A stretch of DNA of 62,596 nt, from the NCBI RefSeq assembly GCF_001467895.1, contig NZ_LNYO01000019.1:1-62596 (forward strand), written 5' to 3'. This DNA is from Legionella nautarum. Lineage in GTDB: Bacteria; Pseudomonadota; Gammaproteobacteria; Legionellales; Legionellaceae. Positions 18,778 through 29,462 of the stretch are shown piece after piece (the first letter of the stretch is position 1; every line of letters begins with the position of its first letter). The notes under the pieces are model-generated. The model was not told where the DNA came from. It saw only the letters and a program-made list of their open reading frames with translations, and made no database searches. A program made the position numbers and the translations under genes.

Positions 18778-19157
18778 TTTTTATCATATACCTGTCTTGG
18801 CTTGCCTTTTTCATCAATAGCAACAAAAACAAATGAGCCCTGAGTGACTTGAAGATGTTCTCTGCTATCCGAGCGCATAGTCCAAACTTCAACATCTATG
18901 GTCATCGAGGTTTTACCGCATTTACTTAATTCCACATGGCAACTGACTACATCCCCAACATGGACTGGTCTAAGAAAACTCATCGAGTTGATCGCTACGG
19001 TTACCGCACGGCCACGTGATATTCTTTTAGCCAACACACCTGCTGCTAAGTCCATCTGGGACACTAGCCAACCACCAAAAATATCGCCATTGGCATTAGT
19101 ATCCGCTGGCATTGCTAGCGTTTGAATAGTCACTTCGCCGCGTGGAATAGTTGACAT
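18774..19157 (-). CDS. yciA: Acyl-CoA thioesterase YciA
   Basis: A hot-dog-fold acyl-CoA thioester hydrolase of the YciA group, cleaving short to long acyl-CoAs in the cytosol. The 127-residue protein shows the family core TNANGDIFGGWLVSQMD (about 20-36, with the catalytic Asp), VAINSMSFLRPVHVGD (about 53-68) and a C-terminal FVFVAID strand. Its start overlaps the tex stop by one base and its stop overlaps the next gene by four, marking it as a mid-operon gene. Confidence 0.93.
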   Translation of the reverse strand: MSTIPRGEVTIQTLAMPADTNANGDIFGGWLVSQMDLAAGVLAKRISRGRAVTVAINSMSFLRPVHVGDVVSCHVELSKCGKTSMTIDVEVWTMRSDSREHLQVTQGSFVFVAIDEKGKPRQVYDKK

Positions 19158-21502
19158 TAGGAACCACGCTTTAATTTAGCTAGTGCATCGGCCATGGCAG
19201 TGTTAAATACGGTTTTCTTTGCAGCGGCTGGTTTCTTAGCGTCTTCCACTTTTTTACCCTGTTCTTTTTTCTTCACTGCTTGTGGTTTTTTCATTGGCTG
19301 GGACTGTTTTGCTATCTTTTTCTGTACTACAGACGCTTTTTCTTCAGTCAATCTCATGCTCAGCCCAATTCGGCGTCGTTCCTTATCCACCTCAACGACT
19401 TTAACCGTGACAATATCTCCGGCTTTCACCACCGCATGAGGATCGGTGATAAAACGATTCGTCATTGCTGAAATATGCACTAAACCATCTTGATGAACGC
19501 CAATATCCACAAATGCACCAAAATTGGTGACATTGGATACGACCCCTTCCAAAATCATTCCTTCATGTAAATGGCTAATATCTTCAACACCTTCTTTGAA
19601 ATTAGCCGTTTTAAATTCCGGTCTTGGATCGCGGCCTGGCTTTTCTAATTCACGCAATACATCGCGTATTGTCGGGAGGCCATAATCATCAGTCACATAG
19701 CGCTCTGCATTGATAGATTGTAATAAGTCACGATTACCAATGACTTGGCGAATGTCCATTTGTTGATCAGCTAATATTTTTTCTACCAAAGGATAGGCTT
19801 CAGGATGCACTGCGGAGGAATCCAGAAGATTATCACCCTGCATAATTCGTAAGAAACCAGCCGCTTGCTGGAACGTTTTTTCGCCCATTCGTGCAACCTT
19901 TTTCAATTGCTCACGATTGGCAAAAACGCCATGCTCATCACGATATTGGACTAGATTCTTAGCAAGCGTTTCATTTAAACCAGAAACACGGGTTAATAGT
20001 GCTACCGAAGCGGTATTCACATCAACACCGACGGCATTCACACAATCTTCTACAACACCATCAAGACTACGCGCTAAGCGATTTTGATTCACATCATGTT
20101 GATATTGACCCACACCAATCGCTTTCGGTTCAATTTTCACCAATTCGGCTAAAGGATCTTGGAGGCGTCTAGCAATAGAAACAGCACCACGCAAAGTGAC
20201 ATCCAAATCTGGAAATTCCTTCGCCGCTAATTCTGAAGCAGAATAAACGGAAGCGCCTGCTTCACTGACTATTACTTTGGATAACTTAAGATCGGGGTAC
20301 ATTTTTATTAAATCGGACACTAAACGCTCAGTTTCTCGTGAACCAGTGCCGTTACCAACACTGAATAAATTAACCTGATATTTAGCTGCTAACTTGGCAA
20401 GTTCGGCAATAGCTTGATGCCATTCGTTTTGAGGAGGCAGAGGAAATACCGTAGTGTAGTCTAACAATTTGCCTGTAATATCCACTACCACGACTTTCAC
20501 ACCGGTACGAATGCCGGGATCAAGGCCGATTGTCACTTGCGGGCCTGCTGGAGCTGCCAATAACAAATCGCGTAAATTACGTGCAAATACATTAATCGCT
20601 TCTTCATCTGCGGATTCACGCAAACGCGCCAATAATTCCAATTCCAGTTTAGTAAATAATTTAACTTTCCAAGTCAGACGCACAGTCTCAAGCAACCAGG
20701 CATCTGCTGCTCGTTTTTCATCGCTAATTTTAAAATAGGAAGCAACTCGTTTTTCGCCGTATTCGGCATCATCAAGCGTTAAAGCTAATTGTAAAACACT
20801 CTCGCGTCGACCACGAAACAGAGCTAATGCACGGTGCGAAGGGATCTTTTTAATTGCTTCAGAGTATTCAAAATAATCTGCAAATTTGTTACCAGCCCCT
20901 TTTTTATCGGCGCTACCGGTAGATTTTAAAACAGCGTTTTGCCAGAGGTGCTCTCGCAGTTCATTGATAAGCTCAGCATCTTCAGCAAAAAGCTCCATCA
21001 AAATTTGTTGTGCACCGTCGAGCGCTGCTTTCGCGTCTTCAACAGTAGCTTCAGGATTAATAAATTGCTGCGCATAAGTTTCTGGATCTTGACTGGGGTC
21101 TTGCCATAGGGCTTGGGCCAAAGGCTCCAATCCCGCTTCTCTCGCGATCTGTGCTTTAGTGCGACGTTTTGGTTTATAGGGAAGATATAAATCCTCTAAG
21201 CGTGTTTTACTGTCAGCAGCCAGAATGGCTTTTTCGAGCTCTGGTGTTAATTTTTCCTGCTCACGAATAGATTGAAGCACAACCTCTCTGCGCTCATCCA
21301 ATTCGCGTATATAGTGCAGCCGCTCAGCAAGTAATCGCAATTGGGTATCGTCAAGACCTTCTGTCGCCTCCTTGCGGTAACGGGCAATAAAGGGAACCGT
21401 CGCACCTTCATCCAATAAGTCTATTGCCGTTACTACTTGCGACACCTTGACTTTAAGCTCCTGCGCTATAATTGCTGCTGAGGCTTGTATCTTTTGAGCC
21501 AT
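19157..21502 (-). CDS. tex: RNA-binding transcription accessory protein Tex
   Basis: A nucleic-acid-binding protein linked to transcription and expression of toxin or virulence genes in several bacteria. The 781-residue length is typical. Order of parts: an N-terminal helical Tex region, a YqgF/RNase H-like domain ([17 protein letters not shown] near 325-341), helix-hairpin-helix segments (about 500-560), an S1 RNA-binding domain ([21 protein letters not shown] to RRIGLSMRL, about 650-722) and a Lys/Ala-rich tail. The ATG follows GGGGATGTGA. It heads the run tex-yciA-unknown-ATP-grasp. Confidence 0.96.
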   Translation of the reverse strand: MAQKIQASAAIIAQELKVKVSQVVTAIDLLDEGATVPFIARYRKEATEGLDDTQLRLLAERLHYIRELDERREVVLQSIREQEKLTPELEKAILAADSKTRLEDLYLPYKPKRRTKAQIAREAGLEPLAQALWQDPSQDPETYAQQFINPEATVEDAKAALDGAQQILMELFAEDAELINELREHLWQNAVLKSTGSADKKGAGNKFADYFEYSEAIKKIPSHRALALFRGRRESVLQLALTLDDAEYGEKRVASYFKISDEKRAADAWLLETVRLTWKVKLFTKLELELLARLRESADEEAINVFARNLRDLLLAAPAGPQVTIGLDPGIRTGVKVVVVDITGKLLDYTTVFPLPPQNEWHQAIAELAKLAAKYQVNLFSVGNGTGSRETERLVSDLIKMYPDLKLSKVIVSEAGASVYSASELAAKEFPDLDVTLRGAVSIARRLQDPLAELVKIEPKAIGVGQYQHDVNQNRLARSLDGVVEDCVNAVGVDVNTASVALLTRVSGLNETLAKNLVQYRDEHGVFANREQLKKVARMGEKTFQQAAGFLRIMQGDNLLDSSAVHPEAYPLVEKILADQQMDIRQVIGNRDLLQSINAERYVTDDYGLPTIRDVLRELEKPGRDPRPEFKTANFKEGVEDISHLHEGMILEGVVSNVTNFGAFVDIGVHQDGLVHISAMTNRFITDPHAVVKAGDIVTVKVVEVDKERRRIGLSMRLTEEKASVVQKKIAKQSQPMKKPQAVKKKEQGKKVEDAKKPAAAKKTVFNTAMADALAKLKRGS

Positions 21503-21671
21503 TCACATCCCCGTAAAACATGATAAAAAAACCCAGTCATTATATACCGATTAGATTTCATTTTGCGAATTTTAGCCAATCTGAAACCGCAAAAAACGCA
21601 ATTAAGAAATACTCAAGCAAGTTAAATCAAAGGAGTTTAGGCCTTTAACTTAACGGCAGTGGCAATCATCC

Positions 21672-23486
21672 TTACTCAACAGTCACTGATTTAGCCAGAT
21701 TCCTGGGTTGGTCAATATCAGTTCCTTTGGCAACGGCAACATGATAAGCCAATAATTGTAAGGGAATCGTATAAATAATTGGTGCTATCCAGTGACCGCA
21801 AGCGGGGACATGAACAAGATGTGCACCATTGGACGGCCATGCTTGTGAATCATCAACAAAAACAATTAATTGCCCTTCTCGGGCACTCACTTCGTGTAAA
21901 TTTGATTTCAATTTGTCGAGAAGTTCATCATTGGGCGCTATCGCAATAACAGGCATTTTCTTATCAACTAAAGCAAGTGGTCCATGTTTCAGTTCACCCG
22001 CTGGATAGGCTTCTGCATGAATATAAGAAATTTCTTTTAATTTTAATGCACCTTCTAAAGCGACAGGATATTGTACCCCTCGACCTAAAAAAAGCGCATG
22101 TTCTTTATGCACAAAAGTCGCAGCCAAGGATTTTATTTCATCGCTCATTTTTAATACCCGTTCGCAAGAGGCGGGTAATTCTTGTAACTGAGCTAATACC
22201 TTGTTAGCACGCTCATCTCGACACAAGGCGGCCGATAACATTAGAAAAGCAACAAGCTGGGTAGTAAAAGCCTTCGTTGAAGCAACACCGATTTCAACGC
22301 CTGCCCGAGTCAGAAACACGCAATCGGCTTCACGCACTAAAGTACTGGTTGCCACATTACAAATCGCTAAAGTCGCTAAATAATTGATTTCCTTTGCTTT
22401 GCGCAGAGCAGCCAGGGTATCGGCTGTTTCGCCGGATTGCGACACAGCAATAAAAAGCGTTTTATCGCTAACAACCACATCGCGATAACGGTATTCACTA
22501 GCGACTTCCACAAAAGTAGGTAAGCCCGCTAAGGATTCAAGCCAATAACGAGCAACTAGACCCGCGTGATAACTCGTTCCACAAGCAACAATATGAATCT
22601 GTTTGACTTGATTAAAAATAGAGGAAGCTCGTTCACCAAAACTAGCACGCAGCACCTCTGGACTTGAAATTCTTCCTTCTAAAGTATCTGCCAATACTTT
22701 GCTTTGCTCATAAATTTCTTTCAGCATGAAGTGACGATAAGGACCTTTAGCGATTGCTTGGTTATCATTATTCAGTGGATAAGCTTTGCGCTCTACTCTT
22801 TGTCTTGCGGCATCGAATAATTGAACCTCGCTATTATAGAGACGTACGCTATCCCCTTCTTCAAGGTATAACACCGATTGCGCAAAGGATTGCAAAGCAA
22901 GCCCATCAGAGGCGATAAAGAGCTCATCAATCCCCAAACCAACCACCAAAGGACTCCCTTTTCGTATCGCAACAATTTCTTGATTTCGCTGCTGATGAAT
23001 TACCCCTAACGCGAAAGCCCCATGCATTTCTTGGGCAGCGTCTTGTACAGCAAGCAATAAATCTTCATGTTGTTGGTAATAATAATGGATTAGGTGTACA
23101 GCCACTTCGGTATCCGTTTCCGAAGCAAATGCGTAACCTGCCTGCTCTAATTTCAGCCGTAAACTGTCATGGTTTTCAATAATACCATTATGCACGAGAG
23201 CAATTTCATTGTGCGACATATGAGGATGTGCATTGAGCTCGCAAGGTTTTCCATGCGTAGCCCAACGCGTGTGGGCAATACCAACCGTACCGGTAATAGC
23301 AGTCTCTTGCATTGCATCAGCTAAAGCCTGCACCTTACCTTGAATTCTCACACGTTTTAAATGACCCGTTGCATCAATCACCGCAATGCCAGCAGAGTCA
23401 TAACCGCGATATTCTAAGCGTTTTAAACCATCTATTAAGATTCTAGAGATATCACGCCGTGATACTGCTCCTATGATCCCACACAT
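21672..23486 (-). CDS. glmS: Glucosamine-fructose-6-phosphate aminotransferase
   Basis: Makes glucosamine-6-phosphate from fructose-6-phosphate and glutamine, the entry to peptidoglycan and LPS amino sugars. The 604-residue protein begins MCGIIGAV, placing the nucleophile Cys2 after Met removal. It has the glutaminase domain with HTRWATHG, two SIS sugar-isomerase domains (CGTSYHAG; SQSGETADT) and the C-terminal PRNLAKSVTVE that closes the active site. An AAAGGAG site precedes the ATG. I see no glmS ribozyme upstream, as expected outside Gram-positives. Confidence 0.97.
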   Translation of the reverse strand: MCGIIGAVSRRDISRILIDGLKRLEYRGYDSAGIAVIDATGHLKRVRIQGKVQALADAMQETAITGTVGIAHTRWATHGKPCELNAHPHMSHNEIALVHNGIIENHDSLRLKLEQAGYAFASETDTEVAVHLIHYYYQQHEDLLLAVQDAAQEMHGAFALGVIHQQRNQEIVAIRKGSPLVVGLGIDELFIASDGLALQSFAQSVLYLEEGDSVRLYNSEVQLFDAARQRVERKAYPLNNDNQAIAKGPYRHFMLKEIYEQSKVLADTLEGRISSPEVLRASFGERASSIFNQVKQIHIVACGTSYHAGLVARYWLESLAGLPTFVEVASEYRYRDVVVSDKTLFIAVSQSGETADTLAALRKAKEINYLATLAICNVATSTLVREADCVFLTRAGVEIGVASTKAFTTQLVAFLMLSAALCRDERANKVLAQLQELPASCERVLKMSDEIKSLAATFVHKEHALFLGRGVQYPVALEGALKLKEISYIHAEAYPAGELKHGPLALVDKKMPVIAIAPNDELLDKLKSNLHEVSAREGQLIVFVDDSQAWPSNGAHLVHVPACGHWIAPIIYTIPLQLLAYHVAVAKGTDIDQPRNLAKSVTVE

Positions 23487-23604
23487 AAATACTCCTTTAT
23501 ATCAGCTTATACTCTCAGTTTAGAGTACAGGTGATAAGTTCGTAAAATTGGCGAATTATGCCACAATGAAAGCTAACTGACATTAAGACCGCCAGCCTAG
23601 CGCG

Positions 23605-24069
23605 TTAATTGTGTTTCTTCATTATACGCGCGCGATCGCGTTGCCAATCTCTGTCCTTAATGGTATCGCGTTTATCATGTGCTTTTTTACCTTTTGCTAA
23701 AGCAATCTTCACTTTTACCCGGTTATTTTTCCAATAAAGAGCTAGGGGAACTAGGGTATAACCCTGACGCTCAACACTCCCGATGAGTTGATTTAACTCC
23801 TTTCGATTGAGTAATAATTTGCGAGTTCGATTCGCCTCAGGAAAAAGATGGGCCGCCGCTGTCGGAAGGGGTTGAATTTGTGCGCCCAATAAAAAAGCTT
23901 CGCCATATTTTATAATGACGTGAGCATCGGATAGATTTATTTTGCCCGCACGCAAACTTTTTACCTCCCAACCTTGAAGAACTAGGCCAGCCTCATATTC
24001 ATTTTCAATGAAATAGTCAAAATGCGCTTTTCTATTCAGTGCAATGCTTGTATTTTGTTTGGTGGTCAT
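23605..24069 (-). CDS. smpB: SsrA-binding protein SmpB
   Basis: Binds tmRNA and carries it to stalled ribosomes for trans-translation. The 154-residue protein has the N-terminal [20 protein letters not shown] motif, the [11 protein letters not shown] strand, the RKLLLN region and a basic C-terminal tail [19 protein letters not shown] that mimics the codon-anticodon helix. All are diagnostic of SmpB. No tmRNA gene is visible nearby. It stands alone, divergent from bcp. Confidence 0.97.
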   Translation of the reverse strand: MTTKQNTSIALNRKAHFDYFIENEYEAGLVLQGWEVKSLRAGKINLSDAHVIIKYGEAFLLGAQIQPLPTAAAHLFPEANRTRKLLLNRKELNQLIGSVERQGYTLVPLALYWKNNRVKVKIALAKGKKAHDKRDTIKDRDWQRDRARIMKKHN

Positions 24070-24257
24070 AAGACACCCGAAATCAATTTATAAAACCCAA
24101 AAAGGGTGATTATACATAGTCCCACGCGAGTGCGAAATGCTAGACGTTAAATGCCCTTCGGATTTGGCAGCCTGTTGCGTCAAGCCCCACTCTACAAAAA
24201 TAGCCAAACCCTCTATTTTCCACTAGGATAGACCTATTCCATATTGAGGAGAAACTC

Positions 24258-24725
24258 ATGAAACTTGGCGATAAATTACCCCCGCAAGCCTTTAGCGCAA
24301 CCAGCGGTCTGCAATCAAATCTAAATGATTACAAAGGAAAATGGTTAATTTTATATTTCTATCCAAAAGACTCCACGCCAGGCTGCACTACCGAAGGTCA
24401 AGATTTTCGTGACGCCTATGCAAAGTTCAAAAAACTTAATGCTGAAATATTTGGTATTTCTCGTGATAGTTTAAAATCACATGAAAACTTTAAATCTAAA
24501 CAAGAATTTCCCTTTGAATTAATTAGCGATAAAGAGGAAATTTTCTGTCAACTGTTTGACGTTATTAAAATGAAATCCATGTATGGAAAGCAAGTAAGAG
24601 GTATTGAACGCTCTACTTTTCTTATTGATCCACAAGGTGTTTTGCGACATGAATGGCGAAAACTAAGCGTTAAAGGGCATGTCGCTGAAGTGATGAAAAC
24701 CTTGGAAAATTTACAAGCTTCTTAA
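24258..24725 (+). CDS. bcp: Thiol peroxidase Bcp/PrxQ
   Basis: A thioredoxin-dependent peroxiredoxin reducing hydroperoxides in the cytosol. The 155-residue protein has the peroxidatic motif YPKDSTPGCTTEGQDFRD (Cys near 46). The resolving Cys found five residues later in E. coli Bcp is absent (TTEGQ instead of TTEAC). A Cys in FCQLFDVI near 97 is the likely resolving residue, as in the alpha3-type PrxQ subgroup. The ATG follows a strong GAGGAG site. It is monocistronic, divergent from smpB. Confidence 0.93.
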   Translation: MKLGDKLPPQAFSATSGLQSNLNDYKGKWLILYFYPKDSTPGCTTEGQDFRDAYAKFKKLNAEIFGISRDSLKSHENFKSKQEFPFELISDKEEIFCQLFDVIKMKSMYGKQVRGIERSTFLIDPQGVLRHEWRKLSVKGHVAEVMKTLENLQAS

Positions 24726-24847
24726 AGAAAAATTGGAGTAAATTTTTTTATTTAACCCGTTCAATTTATTCGGATATTTGGCAAGATTAATGCTTGACTG
24801 AATTTGCAAGCGTCATCAAAATCAATAATTTAGCTTAAAGGTGAAGC

Positions 24848-26251
24848 ATGGATAATGAAAAAAGAGAGGCCAAACTTTTCGTACTCGACACTAACATTTT
24901 AATGCATGACCCCTCGGCTATCTATCGCTTTGAAGAGCATGATATTTATTTGCCCATGGTCGTATTAGAAGAATTGGACACTCACAAAACGGGTATCTCT
25001 GAAGTAGCACGCAATGTGAGGCAAACCAACCGTATGTTAGTTGAGCTCATGACTAATGCCAGCCATAAAGAAATTGTTGCTGGTTTACCTATTCCCAGTT
25101 TCGCATTCTCTGACAAAGTAAAAAGTAGTGGGCGATTATTTTTTCAAACGGATGAATTTGAACAGCTTCGCCCTACTTCTTTGCCAGGTCACAAGGCTGA
25201 TAATACCCTGCTTGCCACTGCCTTAGGATTACAAAAAAAGCATCCTGAGCGACAAGTTGTTATTATCTCTAAGGACATTAACTTACGAATCAAAGCAGGA
25301 ATTCTCGGTATTCCCGCTGAAGATTACTACAATGATAAAGTGTTAGATGATGTTAACCTTCTTCACAGCGGTTTACATATTCTCGATGACGATTTCTGGA
25401 CTAACCATGGCAAAGACATGGAGGCTTGGAAAGAGGAAGGGAAAACCTTTTACCGTATCAGTGGCCCACTGACAAATCAGTGGAACTACAACGATTGTAT
25501 AAGTACCTGCGATAGTCAATTTCAAGCTATTGTGAAAGAAATTGCTGAAGGAAGTGTCGTCGTACAACTCGCTCGCGACTTTAATCAGGCTAAGCATTCA
25601 GTATGGGGTATCAATGCGCGTAACCGCGAACAAAATTTCGCTTTAAACCTGCTTCTTGACCCAGATATTGATTTCGTCACTCTACAAGGTTCCGCAGGAA
25701 CAGGAAAAACCTTATTAACCATTGCTGCAGGTTTAACGCAAGTTTTGGATCAAAATCGTTATAGTGAAATTTTAATGACCAGGGTCACTATTCCTGTCGG
25801 CGAAGATATTGGTTTTCTCCCCGGTACAGAAGAAGAAAAAATGACACCCTGGATGGGCGCTTTAATGGATAATTTAGAAGTACTGCACAGTTCGCAAGAA
25901 GGAGGCAGTTTTGGGCGCGGTGCAACTCAGGATCTGCTGCAAAATAAAATCAAAATTCGCTCTCTCAATTTCATGCGAGGCCGAACTTTTTTAAACCGTT
26001 TTATTATTATTGATGAGGCACAAAATTTAACCTCAAAACAGATCAAAACGCTGGTTACTCGTGCGGGACCGGGATCTAAAATCGTTTGCCTTGGCGATAT
26101 CAAACAAATCGATACGCCCTATTTAACAGAAACCACTTCCGGTCTTACTTTTGCTGTCGATCGGTTCAAACATTGGCAACATAGCGCCCACATGACTTTA
26201 ACACGCGGTGAGCGTTCAAGACTCGCATACTATGCAGCAGAGCATTTATAG
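24848..26251 (+). CDS. PIN-PhoH ATPase (PhoH2-type)
   Basis: A 467-residue fusion of an N-terminal PIN nuclease-like domain (FVLDTNILMHD with Asp14, and VLEELDTHK) to a C-terminal PhoH P-loop ATPase. Walker A is QGSAGTGKT (about 281-289), and Walker B is IIIDEAQN with the following LGDIKQIDTPYL. Members of this architecture unwind and cleave RNA in some bacteria. The usual partner antitoxin gene of PhoAT operons is not seen upstream. An AAAGGTGA site precedes the ATG. This family is housekeeping-like in gammaproteobacteria (YlaK/PhoH-like). Confidence 0.92.
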   Translation: MDNEKREAKLFVLDTNILMHDPSAIYRFEEHDIYLPMVVLEELDTHKTGISEVARNVRQTNRMLVELMTNASHKEIVAGLPIPSFAFSDKVKSSGRLFFQTDEFEQLRPTSLPGHKADNTLLATALGLQKKHPERQVVIISKDINLRIKAGILGIPAEDYYNDKVLDDVNLLHSGLHILDDDFWTNHGKDMEAWKEEGKTFYRISGPLTNQWNYNDCISTCDSQFQAIVKEIAEGSVVVQLARDFNQAKHSVWGINARNREQNFALNLLLDPDIDFVTLQGSAGTGKTLLTIAAGLTQVLDQNRYSEILMTRVTIPVGEDIGFLPGTEEEKMTPWMGALMDNLEVLHSSQEGGSFGRGATQDLLQNKIKIRSLNFMRGRTFLNRFIIIDEAQNLTSKQIKTLVTRAGPGSKIVCLGDIKQIDTPYLTETTSGLTFAVDRFKHWQHSAHMTLTRGERSRLAYYAAEHL

Positions 26252-26395
26252 GAGATTGAGGCTAGCAATAAATTAGAATAGACCCTCTACCTGAAGATTC
26301 TTATTTTTTTGCTATCGGCAAAAAAACCAGCAACTTCGGGTAGAATGAGTATATACTACCTACCCAAATAACTGTGCTTTTAGAGAGGATACATC

Positions 26396-27409
26396 ATGAA
26401 CAATCAAGCCATCACTTTTGATGATGTTTTGTTAGTTCCTGCTTACAATCATCATGAGTCGAGACGTGTCGTTGATATCAGTATGTCTGACAGGCTCGGT
26501 AAGCTCAACATTCAATTACCTGTGATTAGTTCGAATATGGATACCATCACTGAAAGTAAAATGGCCAATTTCATGCACAGTAAAGGTGGTATTGGCGCTT
26601 TACACCGTTTTTTAAGCATTGAAGATAATATTGCGGAATTTAAGCGTTGCTCAGGACCAGTCTTTGTTTCAGTTGGCTGTACTGATTTAGAATTACAACG
26701 TGCAGAAGCATTGCGTGATGCCGGAGCAGAATATTTCTGTGTGGACGTTGCTCATGGTCACGCCAAATATGTTGGTAAGACACTAAAAAATCTAAGGAAA
26801 TTACTTGGGACGCGCTGTATTATGGCAGGAAATGTTGCAACCTATGCAGGGGCCGATTATCTTGCTTCTTGCGGCGCTGATATTATTAAGGCAGGTATAG
26901 GCGGAGGCTCAGTGTGCAGCACTCGCATTAAAACCGGTTTTGGTATTCCTATGCTCACTTGCATTCAAGACTGTGCTCGAGCTGATCGATCAATTGTAGC
27001 TGATGGTGGTATTCGTACCTCTGGTGATATTGTTAAAGCACTCGCCTTTGGTGCGGATTTTGTGATGATTGGTGGAATGTTAGCGGGTACTGAACCGACG
27101 CCGGGAGAAGTCATCACTAAAGAAGACGGAAAACAAGTAAAGCGCTACCGTGGTATGGCATCACGTGAAGCACAAGAAGACTTTTTAGGCCAAATGCAAG
27201 AATGGAAAACTGCTGAAGGAGTCGCCACGGAAGTGCCTTATCGTAAAACTCAAGAGGCAATTATTGCAGATATTGTTGGCGGTTTACGTTCCGGTTTAAC
27301 TTATGCTGGTTCGGATACCATTAGTGAACTTCAACGCAAACTCAATTATGTTCTCGTTACCCAAGCCGGTAGATTAGAAAGTTTGCCGCATAAACTGCTG
27401 GAAGCTTAA
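26396..27409 (+). CDS. guaC: GMP reductase
   Basis: NADPH-dependent deamination of GMP to IMP, in purine interconversion. The 337-residue TIM-barrel protein belongs to the IMPDH/GMPR family and lacks the CBS domains of IMPDH. Family marks are [12 protein letters not shown] (8-19), the substrate loop [11 protein letters not shown] with catalytic Cys near 174, the flavin-free GMPR segment [13 protein letters not shown] and the C-terminal STYxG-like region [16 protein letters not shown]-like activity cannot be excluded by reading alone, but length and the lack of CBS domains favour GMPR. A GAGAGGA site precedes the ATG. The gene ends at a strong intrinsic terminator. Confidence 0.9.
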   Translation: MNNQAITFDDVLLVPAYNHHESRRVVDISMSDRLGKLNIQLPVISSNMDTITESKMANFMHSKGGIGALHRFLSIEDNIAEFKRCSGPVFVSVGCTDLELQRAEALRDAGAEYFCVDVAHGHAKYVGKTLKNLRKLLGTRCIMAGNVATYAGADYLASCGADIIKAGIGGGSVCSTRIKTGFGIPMLTCIQDCARADRSIVADGGIRTSGDIVKALAFGADFVMIGGMLAGTEPTPGEVITKEDGKQVKRYRGMASREAQEDFLGQMQEWKTAEGVATEVPYRKTQEAIIADIVGGLRSGLTYAGSDTISELQRKLNYVLVTQAGRLESLPHKLLEA

Positions 27410-27421
27410 AACTCCTTAAAC

Positions 27422-27454
27422 AAAAAAGAAGGGTTAAAAAAACCCTTCTTTTTT
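27422..27454. terminator. Bidirectional intrinsic terminator
   Basis: AAAAAAGAAGGGTT, a five-A loop, then AACCCTTCTTTTTT: 14 perfect pairs, with A-run and T-run on the two sides. It sits between guaC (plus) and the convergent acidic-protein gene (minus) and can serve both. Confidence 0.92.
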
Positions 27455-27470
27455 GTGAATATTGCGAGTC

Positions 27471-28310
27471 TTAGAGCGCAACTACGACTGCTTTAGCAGC
27501 TACCTCTTCGGTTGCACCACTAGTTGCTGCCGCGCCTCCACCATTAAATTGTTGAGCGGCGGCTTCATAATCATCATCATTATTTGAGGAAGCATCCGCT
27601 TCAAACGGCTCCATCTCTACCATGTCATCTTGATCCCCATCTAGCTCCGATAGTTCTTCGTCTTCCCATTCATCGTCTTCGGATTTTGCCATTGATTCTG
27701 GTTTGGGACCCTGTTGCGCTTCTTCTGCTAAATCGACCACGTCTTCTTCCCCTTCGTCTTCTTTTAGCTCTTGCCCTTCATCTTTCTTATCTAGCTTTTC
27801 TTCTTCCTTTACCTCTTCGCCTAGTACATCTTCTGCATCTGCCACATTAACCTCAGGGGTTGAATCATTTGATACTGTAGGCGTAGCATTGGTTGCATCG
27901 GCCGCCTGTGCTCCTTGCGGGGTGGTTTGTGGGCTTTGTTGAGCTAGTTGAACCGGTTGCGCAGCTTGGGCCTGTTGCTGCTGTTGTTGGCTATTATCCG
28001 CAGCAGGCGTGTCATTTTTAGGCTTCTTAGTGCCCAAAGAGTTCTTTATAAAATCATAAATACTGTTGGTTAGATTGGATTTGATATCTTTCATGAGTTG
28101 AGCCGTTTCTAGCAGCATTTTCATGTGAACTTTATATAAATCCTGATCTTCATCTTCATTTTTTTTCGTTGGAGGTACCGACCTTTGCGGAGCCCTTTGC
28201 TGAGGCCGCTGGTTGGTCGGTTTCGGCGAACCTTTTTTAGCTTGAGTTGGCTGCGCCCCTTGCTTGGTACTATCTTGCTGGCCCCCGGTACCACCTGCTG
28301 TATCTACCAT
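27471..28310 (-). CDS. Disordered, acidic, Gln-rich protein; possible secreted effector
   Basis: A 279-residue low-complexity protein. Residues 1-50 are basic and Pro/Gln-rich. One ordered-looking helix (DLYKVHMKMLLETAQLMKD, about 57-75) is followed by a poly-Gln tract, an Ala/Thr/Pro stretch, a long Glu/Asp block (about 165-255), and a Gly/Ala-rich tail ending in small and hydrophobic residues. There is no signal peptide or membrane segment. The ATG has an AGGTGA site. A Glu-rich region near the C-terminus is a feature of some Dot/Icm substrates, so secretion is possible but unproven. The composition differs sharply from its neighbours. Confidence 0.65.
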   Translation of the reverse strand: MVDTAGGTGGQQDSTKQGAQPTQAKKGSPKPTNQRPQQRAPQRSVPPTKKNEDEDQDLYKVHMKMLLETAQLMKDIKSNLTNSIYDFIKNSLGTKKPKNDTPAADNSQQQQQQAQAAQPVQLAQQSPQTTPQGAQAADATNATPTVSNDSTPEVNVADAEDVLGEEVKEEEKLDKKDEGQELKEDEGEEDVVDLAEEAQQGPKPESMAKSEDDEWEDEELSELDGDQDDMVEMEPFEADASSNNDDDYEAAAQQFNGGGAAATSGATEEVAAKAVVVAL

Positions 28311-28572
28311 ATGATCACCTATACTTCTAAATTCGTTTAATCTATTAATTTAAAGATAGCATATAAGACAGCGCGCTATTTTTTAGCTAAAATTAATAGG
28401 ATTAACAATTATAGTCCATATCGATTTTCTAAGCGCTAAGCGAAGTCATTTAATCACTCTTTTCACTGGCTTAGATTAACGTATTTTCAATCATAGCAAA
28501 TTGCGAATGCTAAAAAATATCGTTATGCTCTATTTACTATTTTTTTGCAAAATTTTTAATCAAAGGGAATTT

Positions 28573-29379
28573 ATGAATATCGATGCTTTTCGTTGCATGC
28601 GTCAAGGTAAACAACTGTTTACTTTAAATCAACAAGACTCTTTTCTTTTAGCGCCAATCGAACAGCGGACTAATAAAACTCATCGTGCTTTATTGTTACT
28701 ACACGGTTTTTCATCATCACCGGCGGTTTTTCGTCTGCTACTCCCTTCGTTGACTCTTTACTATGATGCCGTTGTCTGCCCTGCTTTAATAGGCCACGCT
28801 GAAAATCTTGATTCATTTGCTCATGCAAAAGCTAGGGATTGGATTTCACAAACCGAACAAACCTGTGAGATTTTGACCAAGCAATTCACTCAAGTTGACC
28901 TGATGGGGCTATCTTTGGGTGGTCTATTAGCCTGCCATTTGAGTACTCGATTTAATCTACATCATCTTTATCTATTAGCACCTGCACTTGATTTACGCCT
29001 GGGATTAAGTCATTGGCTTAAAATAGCCAAAGCATTAAATTGGTTAGGTTTCAGAAAAATACGCTCAGCCGCTGGCAATTTATACACCGCTGAAAACTGT
29101 GAAATTGCTTATCGACAATTACCCCTTACAACAATCATTGAAATATTAACCTTGATTCAACAATTTCAATTCGAAACTCCCAAATGCCCCACCGATTTGT
29201 TTTTGGGCTGTCATGATGAAGTTGTATCCTCCTGGCGAGTTGCTGATCGTTTTACTGACAAAGAAAATATTAATATCCACTGGCTTCCAAATTCAGCCCA
29301 TGTTTTACCTTTAGACGGCGATCAAAATACTATTCTTGCTTGTATCAAAAAAAATTTAGCCAGCAAACAAGAAAGTTGA
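28573..29379 (+). CDS. Alpha/beta hydrolase, esterase/lipase-like
   Basis: A 268-residue serine hydrolase. It has the oxyanion motif LLLHGFSSSP (41-50), the nucleophile elbow GLSLGG (Ser114), an acid in GCHDEVV near 218 and the catalytic His in SAHVLPLD near 247. This resembles bacterial carboxylesterases and monoacylglycerol lipases. I chose the ATG at 28573 because AAAGGGAA precedes it. An in-frame upstream extension (from 28501) would add a hydrophobic 24-residue N-terminus that could be a signal sequence, so the start and location are uncertain. No partner genes point to a substrate. Confidence 0.78.
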   Translation: MNIDAFRCMRQGKQLFTLNQQDSFLLAPIEQRTNKTHRALLLLHGFSSSPAVFRLLLPSLTLYYDAVVCPALIGHAENLDSFAHAKARDWISQTEQTCEILTKQFTQVDLMGLSLGGLLACHLSTRFNLHHLYLLAPALDLRLGLSHWLKIAKALNWLGFRKIRSAAGNLYTAENCEIAYRQLPLTTIIEILTLIQQFQFETPKCPTDLFLGCHDEVVSSWRVADRFTDKENINIHWLPNSAHVLPLDGDQNTILACIKKNLASKQES

Positions 29380-29416
29380 ATTAGCGCCATCACAAGCTGA
29401 GGTATCCCTACAAAGG

Positions 29417-29452
29417 GATTGTCAATCTCTGCGAAAGGCAGGGATGACAATT
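29417..29452. repeat. Imperfect palindrome related to the 14.7 kb palindrome
   Basis: GGATTGTCAATCTCTGCG, a short loop, and GCAGGGATGACAATT pair imperfectly and match the TTGTCATCCCTGCG core at 14727. It lies between the ends of two convergent genes. Confidence 0.6.
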
Positions 29453-29462
29453 CTATCAAGTC

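Noticed and set aside
23487-23604. glmS ribozyme upstream of glmS
   Set aside because: The gap is too short and shows none of the conserved ribozyme core. Gammaproteobacteria normally lack it.
27584-27942. Two plus-strand frames of Ser/Leu-rich sequence
   Set aside because: Antisense shadows of the Glu/Asp-rich minus-strand gene, which has a proper ribosome site and a terminator.
28311-28500. PmrA-box-like TTAAT repeats upstream of the acidic protein
   Set aside because: TTAAT...TTAAT pairs are present, but their spacing does not fit the 11-base period of the known box. In AT-rich DNA such matches are expected by chance.
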